DNA from: an uncultured Oscillibacter sp.
GTDB lineage: Bacteria; Bacillota; Clostridia; Oscillospirales; Oscillospiraceae
Direction of reading: 5' to 3'
DNA length: 15,167 nt
NCBI GenBank assembly: GCA_910583785.1
Contig: CAJTZK010000024.1
Coordinates: 1-15,167, forward strand
Shown in pieces: positions 12,411-15,167 of the stretch. Every line of letters starts with the position of its first letter. Position 1 is the stretch's first letter. Position numbers and translations under genes: made by a program. A model generated the notes under the pieces. The model was not told where the DNA came from. It saw only the letters and a program-made list of their open reading frames with translations, and searched no databases.

Positions 12411-12447
12411 AAAAAAACGGAGGCACGCCTTGCGCGCCTCCGTTTTC
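12411..12447. terminator. Terminator downstream of leuS (works on both strands)
   Basis: ACGGAGGC (12417-12424) pairs with GCCTCCGT (12436-12443). On the minus strand, in the direction of leuS, seven T's in a row follow (12417-12411, the last base of the stem included). On the plus strand TTTTCTCTC follows, so it could also end the RHH transcript. Confidence 0.85.
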
Positions 12448-12469
12448 TCTCTTCCACCGTGCACGGCGC

Positions 12470-12496
12470 ATTCTCTCTTTTCGCAAAAGAGAGAAT
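12470..12496. repeat. Perfect 12-bp palindrome
   Basis: ATTCTCTCTTTT (12470-12481) and AAAAGAGAGAAT (12485-12496) are exact inverted repeats around CGC. It abuts the G-run element at 12496-12540 and the leuS terminator. It may be an extra downstream structure of the leuS message or part of a small repeat element. Confidence 0.55.
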
Positions 12497-12540
12497 GGGG
12501 GGTGCAAATGGACCAGCTATCATCATAGCTGAATCCCCCC
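12496..12540 (+). repeat. Hairpin element copy A, downstream of leuS
   Basis: The element opens with T, six G's and TGCAAATGGACCAGC. It has a hairpin AGCTAT-CATC-ATAGCT (12515-12530) and closes with AATCCCCCC. The G-run and C-run ends can pair. A related sequence in the opposite orientation lies upstream of leuS at 15053-15099. Confidence 0.5.
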
Positions 12541-12544
12541 AATG

Positions 12545-14971
12545 TTATTGGGGCTTCACAATCAGGTTCACCAGCCTATTTTTCACAAAGATGGTCTTGA
12601 CCACCTGCATCCCCGCCGTGGCCTTCTGGACCTTCTCCACGGCCAGGGCGGCGTCCACCACGGCTTGCTCCCCGCTGTCCGTGGGCAGGGTGACCGTCCC
12701 CTTCAGCTTCCCGTTCACCTGGACGGCGAAGTCCACCGTGGAGGCCACGGTCTTGCTCTCGTCGTAAACGGGCCACTGGCTCTGGCAGCACATCTTCCCG
12801 CTCTCCGCCGCGAAGCCGAAGCGCTCCCACAGCTCCTCGGCAATGTGGGGGGCGAAGGGGCTCAGCAGCTGGACCAGGGGCTTCATGTCCCCCTTGGTGA
12901 CCCCGTTGGCCGTCAGTTCGTTCACCGCCGACATCATGGCCGCAATGGCCGTGTTCATTTTCAGGCTGTCAATGTCCCCGGTGACCTTTTTAATGGTCCG
13001 GTGGAGCACTGCCTCGTTGGCCGGGGAGGGGTTCGGGTCGTCCTTGGCGCTCTCCGCCAGGTTCCACACCCGGTCCAAAAACCGCTTGGAACCCTTCACC
13101 GCCTCGGTGGACCAGATGGCCGCCTGCTCAAAGTCGCCCACGAACATGATATACAGGCGCATGGTATCCGCGCCGTACTGGGCCACGATGTCGTTGGGGT
13201 TCACCACGTTCCCCCGGGACTTGGACATCTTCTCGCCGCCCTCGCCCAGGATCATGCCGTGGCTGGTCCGCTTGCCGTAGGGCTCCTTGGTGGGCACCAC
13301 GCCGATGTCGTAGAGGAACTTGTGCCAGAAGCGGGAGTACAGCAGGTGGAGGGTGGTGTGCTCCATGCCGCCGTTGTACCAGTCCACGGGGGACCAGTAG
13401 TCCAGGGCCTCCTTGGAGGCCAGGGCCTTGTCGTTGTGGGGGTCCATATACCGCAGGAAATACCAGCTGGACCCCGCCCACTGGGGCATGGTGTCCGTCT
13501 CCCGCTGGGCGGGGCCGCCGCAGCAGGGGCAGGTGGTGTTCACCCAGTCCGTCATCTTCGCCAAGGGGCTTTCGCCGGTGTCGGTGACCTCGTAGCTCTC
13601 CACCTCGGGGAGGAGGAGGGGCAGCTCCGACTCCGGCAGGGGGACCCAGCCGCACTTGGGGCAGTTCACCAGGGGGATGGGCTCGCCCCAGTACCGCTGG
13701 CGGCTGAACACCCAGTCCCGGAGCTTAAAGTTGGTCTTAGGCCGTCCGTAACCCTCTTTCGTCACGTGCTCCTTCATGGCGGGGATGGCCTCTTTCACGG
13801 TCATGCCGTCCAGGAAGCCGGAATTTACCATGATGCCCGTGTCGTCCTTGAGGACAAAGGCCTCCTTCGTGATGTCGCCGCCCTGGACCACCTCCACAAT
13901 GGGCAGGCCGAAGGCCGTGGCGAAGTCCCAGTCCCGCTGGTCGTGGCCCGGCACGCCCATGACAATGCCGGTGCCGTAGCCCATGAGGACGTAGTCGGAG
14001 ACAAACAGGGGGACGTGCTTGCCGTTGGCGGGGTTCACGGCCTCGATGCCCTGGAGCCGGACGCCCGTCTTCTCCTTGTTCAGCTCGCCCCGCTCGAAGT
14101 CGGACTTCCGGGCGGCCTCGGCCTGGTAGGCGGCGACTTCATCCCAGTTTTGAATCTGGCCCTTCCACTGTTCCAGGAAGGGGTGCTCCGGGGAGATGAC
14201 CATATAGGTCACGCCGAAGAGGGTGTCGCACCGGGTGGTGTAGACCGTCAGCTTGTCGCCGTTGGTGGCGGTGAAGTCCACCTCCGTGCCCTCGGAACGG
14301 CCGATCCAGTTCCGCTGCTGGATTTTAACCCGGTTGATGAAGTCCACGTCCTCCAGGTCGTCAATGAGACGGTCGGCGTACTTGGTGATGGCCAGCATCC
14401 ACTGGGATTTCTCCTTGCGGATGACCTCGCCGCCGCAGCGCTCGCAGACGCCCTCCACCACTTCCTCGTTGGCCAGGACGATTTTGCAGCTGGTGCACCA
14501 GTTCACGGGCATGGATGCCTTATAGGCCAGGCCCTTCTTGAACATCTGGAGGAAGATCCACTGGGTCCACTTGTAGTAGTCCGGGTCCGTGGTGTTGACC
14601 TCCCGGTCCCAGTCGAAGGAGTAGCCCAGCATGCGGAGCTGCTTGCGGAAGTTCTCCACGTTGTCGTGGGTGACCTTGGCGGGGTGGATGTGGTTTTTCA
14701 CGGCGTAGTTTTCCGTGGGCAGGCCGAAGGCGTCGTAGCCGATGGGGAAGAGGACGTTATAGCCCTGCATCCGCTTCTTCCGGCAGATGATGTCCATGGC
14801 GGTGAAGGGCCGGGCGTGGCCCACATGGAGGCCCTGGCCGGAGGGGTAGGGGAACTCGATGAGGCCGAAGAATTTTTCCTTACTTCTGTCGCCGTTGACG
14901 GCGGTGAAGGGTTTTTCTTCCAGCCATTTGGCTTGCCATTTTTGTTCTATGGCGGTGAAATCGTACTTCAT
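12545..14971 (-). CDS. leuS: Leucine-tRNA ligase (LeuRS)
   Basis: LeuRS charges tRNA-Leu with leucine in the cytoplasm and hydrolyses mischarged products in its CP1 editing domain. The 808-residue protein is full length for bacteria. The HIGH motif is HVGH at 49-52 (PYPSGQGLHVGHARPF) and KMSKS is at 581-585. The zinc-binding insert uses WCTSC at 158-162 and CERCGG near 176-181; a second Cys set is at 437-440 (CPKC) and 481-484 (CPCC). The editing site shows the Thr-rich YTTRCDT (about 244-250) and GYGTGIVMGVPGHDQRDWDF at 331-350 with the conserved Asp near 344-347. The ATG follows AAGGAG seven bases upstream. Single gene with its own downstream terminator. No leucine T-box is visible in the 196 bases upstream that the window contains, but it might lie beyond the edge. 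Confidence 0.98.
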   Translation of the reverse strand: MKYDFTAIEQKWQAKWLEEKPFTAVNGDRSKEKFFGLIEFPYPSGQGLHVGHARPFTAMDIICRKKRMQGYNVLFPIGYDAFGLPTENYAVKNHIHPAKVTHDNVENFRKQLRMLGYSFDWDREVNTTDPDYYKWTQWIFLQMFKKGLAYKASMPVNWCTSCKIVLANEEVVEGVCERCGGEVIRKEKSQWMLAITKYADRLIDDLEDVDFINRVKIQQRNWIGRSEGTEVDFTATNGDKLTVYTTRCDTLFGVTYMVISPEHPFLEQWKGQIQNWDEVAAYQAEAARKSDFERGELNKEKTGVRLQGIEAVNPANGKHVPLFVSDYVLMGYGTGIVMGVPGHDQRDWDFATAFGLPIVEVVQGGDITKEAFVLKDDTGIMVNSGFLDGMTVKEAIPAMKEHVTKEGYGRPKTNFKLRDWVFSRQRYWGEPIPLVNCPKCGWVPLPESELPLLLPEVESYEVTDTGESPLAKMTDWVNTTCPCCGGPAQRETDTMPQWAGSSWYFLRYMDPHNDKALASKEALDYWSPVDWYNGGMEHTTLHLLYSRFWHKFLYDIGVVPTKEPYGKRTSHGMILGEGGEKMSKSRGNVVNPNDIVAQYGADTMRLYIMFVGDFEQAAIWSTEAVKGSKRFLDRVWNLAESAKDDPNPSPANEAVLHRTIKKVTGDIDSLKMNTAIAAMMSAVNELTANGVTKGDMKPLVQLLSPFAPHIAEELWERFGFAAESGKMCCQSQWPVYDESKTVASTVDFAVQVNGKLKGTVTLPTDSGEQAVVDAALAVEKVQKATAGMQVVKTIFVKNRLVNLIVKPQ

Positions 14972-15167
14972 GTGTGATCTCCTTCTATATTGATAATATG
15001 GCTATTATTGGACGCTTTTACAAAGCGGGGAATGTTGCTCGCCCTTCGGGCGGGGCGGATTGGATACCAGCGATGGCTGGTTCATTGCACCCCCCCATGT
15101 CGTCGGAAGAAACTCCGCCCACTCCGTCCCCGCCTGGGGCGGGGACTGCGCTCTGCTCCGTTCCTTC
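14972..15167. other. leuS upstream region (cut by the window edge)
   Basis: Apart from the ribosome binding site, the region holds element copy B, a GCCC-TTC-GGGC hairpin (15041-15051) and, near the edge, a GTCCCCGCC/GGCGGGGAC hairpin. No T-box AGGTGGNACC motif is present on the minus strand here. A weak promoter-like stretch lies in the AT-rich part (14985-15012), but I cannot place a convincing -35/-10 pair. Confidence 0.5.
15053..15099 (-). repeat. Hairpin element copy B, upstream of leuS
   Basis: On the minus strand it opens with T, seven G's and TGCAATGAACCAGC, has a hairpin ACCAGC-CATC-GCTGGT, and closes with AATCCGCCCC. It shares the G-run, the TGCAA-TG-ACCAGC segment, the CATC loop and the AATCC-C-run end with copy A at 12496-12540, in the opposite orientation. 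Confidence 0.5.

Noticed and set aside
12542..14977. 811-codon open frame on the plus strand antisense to leuS
   Set aside because: It is a shadow of GC-rich leuS codons: the product is a low-complexity mix of G, V, L, H with no family features, while the minus strand encodes a perfect LeuRS.
14972..15167. Leucine T-box upstream of leuS
   Set aside because: I searched the minus strand for the AGGTGGNACC core and a terminator before leuS and found neither in the available 196 bases.
1..15167. CRISPR array or prophage
   Set aside because: No regularly spaced repeats and no phage structural or integrase genes are present in the window.

Overview
The window looks like chromosomal DNA of a GC-rich member of the Bacillota, most likely a gut Clostridia of the Oscillospiraceae type. 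The core genes have GC-rich codon use and strong AGGAGG ribosome binding sites. Regulation is by a T-box and a purine riboswitch, promoters are of the TTGACA-17-TATAAT kind, and the met transporter, NfeD/SPFH pair and LeuRS are Firmicutes-like. The genus is an inference, not something read directly.

Layout. (1) 1-1042 is an AT-richer, mobile-looking edge: the 5' part of an ISL3-family transposase running off the left end, a possible IS terminus near 477-501, then a small Cys-pair protein gene whose frame stays open for 162 codons except for two TGA codons. (2) 1043-1392 holds no convincing gene. (3) 1393-4434, minus strand, is a complete methionine importer operon: promoter, Met-specific T-box leader (specifier ATG), metN, metI, metQ, terminator. 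(4) 4540-5478, plus strand: a DUF368/PopT-type membrane protein. (5) 5491-8568, minus strand, is a purine operon: promoter, guanine-class riboswitch with its own terminator, an 8-oxoguanine-deaminase-like amidohydrolase, and an NCS2/NAT purine permease. The riboswitch P1 helix and the terminator share a strand, so ligand should switch the operon ON. (6) 8580-8921: imperfect direct repeats upstream of that promoter, a strong terminator, a 69-bp palindromic element, and tRNA-Ser(CGA). (7) 8923-10124, minus: an RlmL/YpsC-like THUMP rRNA methyltransferase. (8) 10171-11703, plus: an NfeD-like protein and an SPFH/stomatin protein, translationally coupled. (9) 11715-12223: a divergent pair of 62-codon genes, one a ribbon-helix-helix regulator, with inverted GTTGT/ACAAC sites in the shared promoter region. 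(10) 12224-15167: leuS on the minus strand, with a terminator and two related hairpin elements, one on each side in opposite orientation.

How the genes work together: the met operon imports methionine when uncharged tRNA-Met accumulates. The purine operon appears to take up purines and deaminate an oxidised purine when its ligand is present. NfeD and SPFH form a membrane microdomain pair. The DUF368 protein probably recycles undecaprenyl phosphate. The most interesting item is the ON-type guanine-class riboswitch, with both terminal loops shortened, in front of the deaminase/permease pair. The double-TGA gene, the divergent RHH module and the paired hairpin elements around leuS follow.
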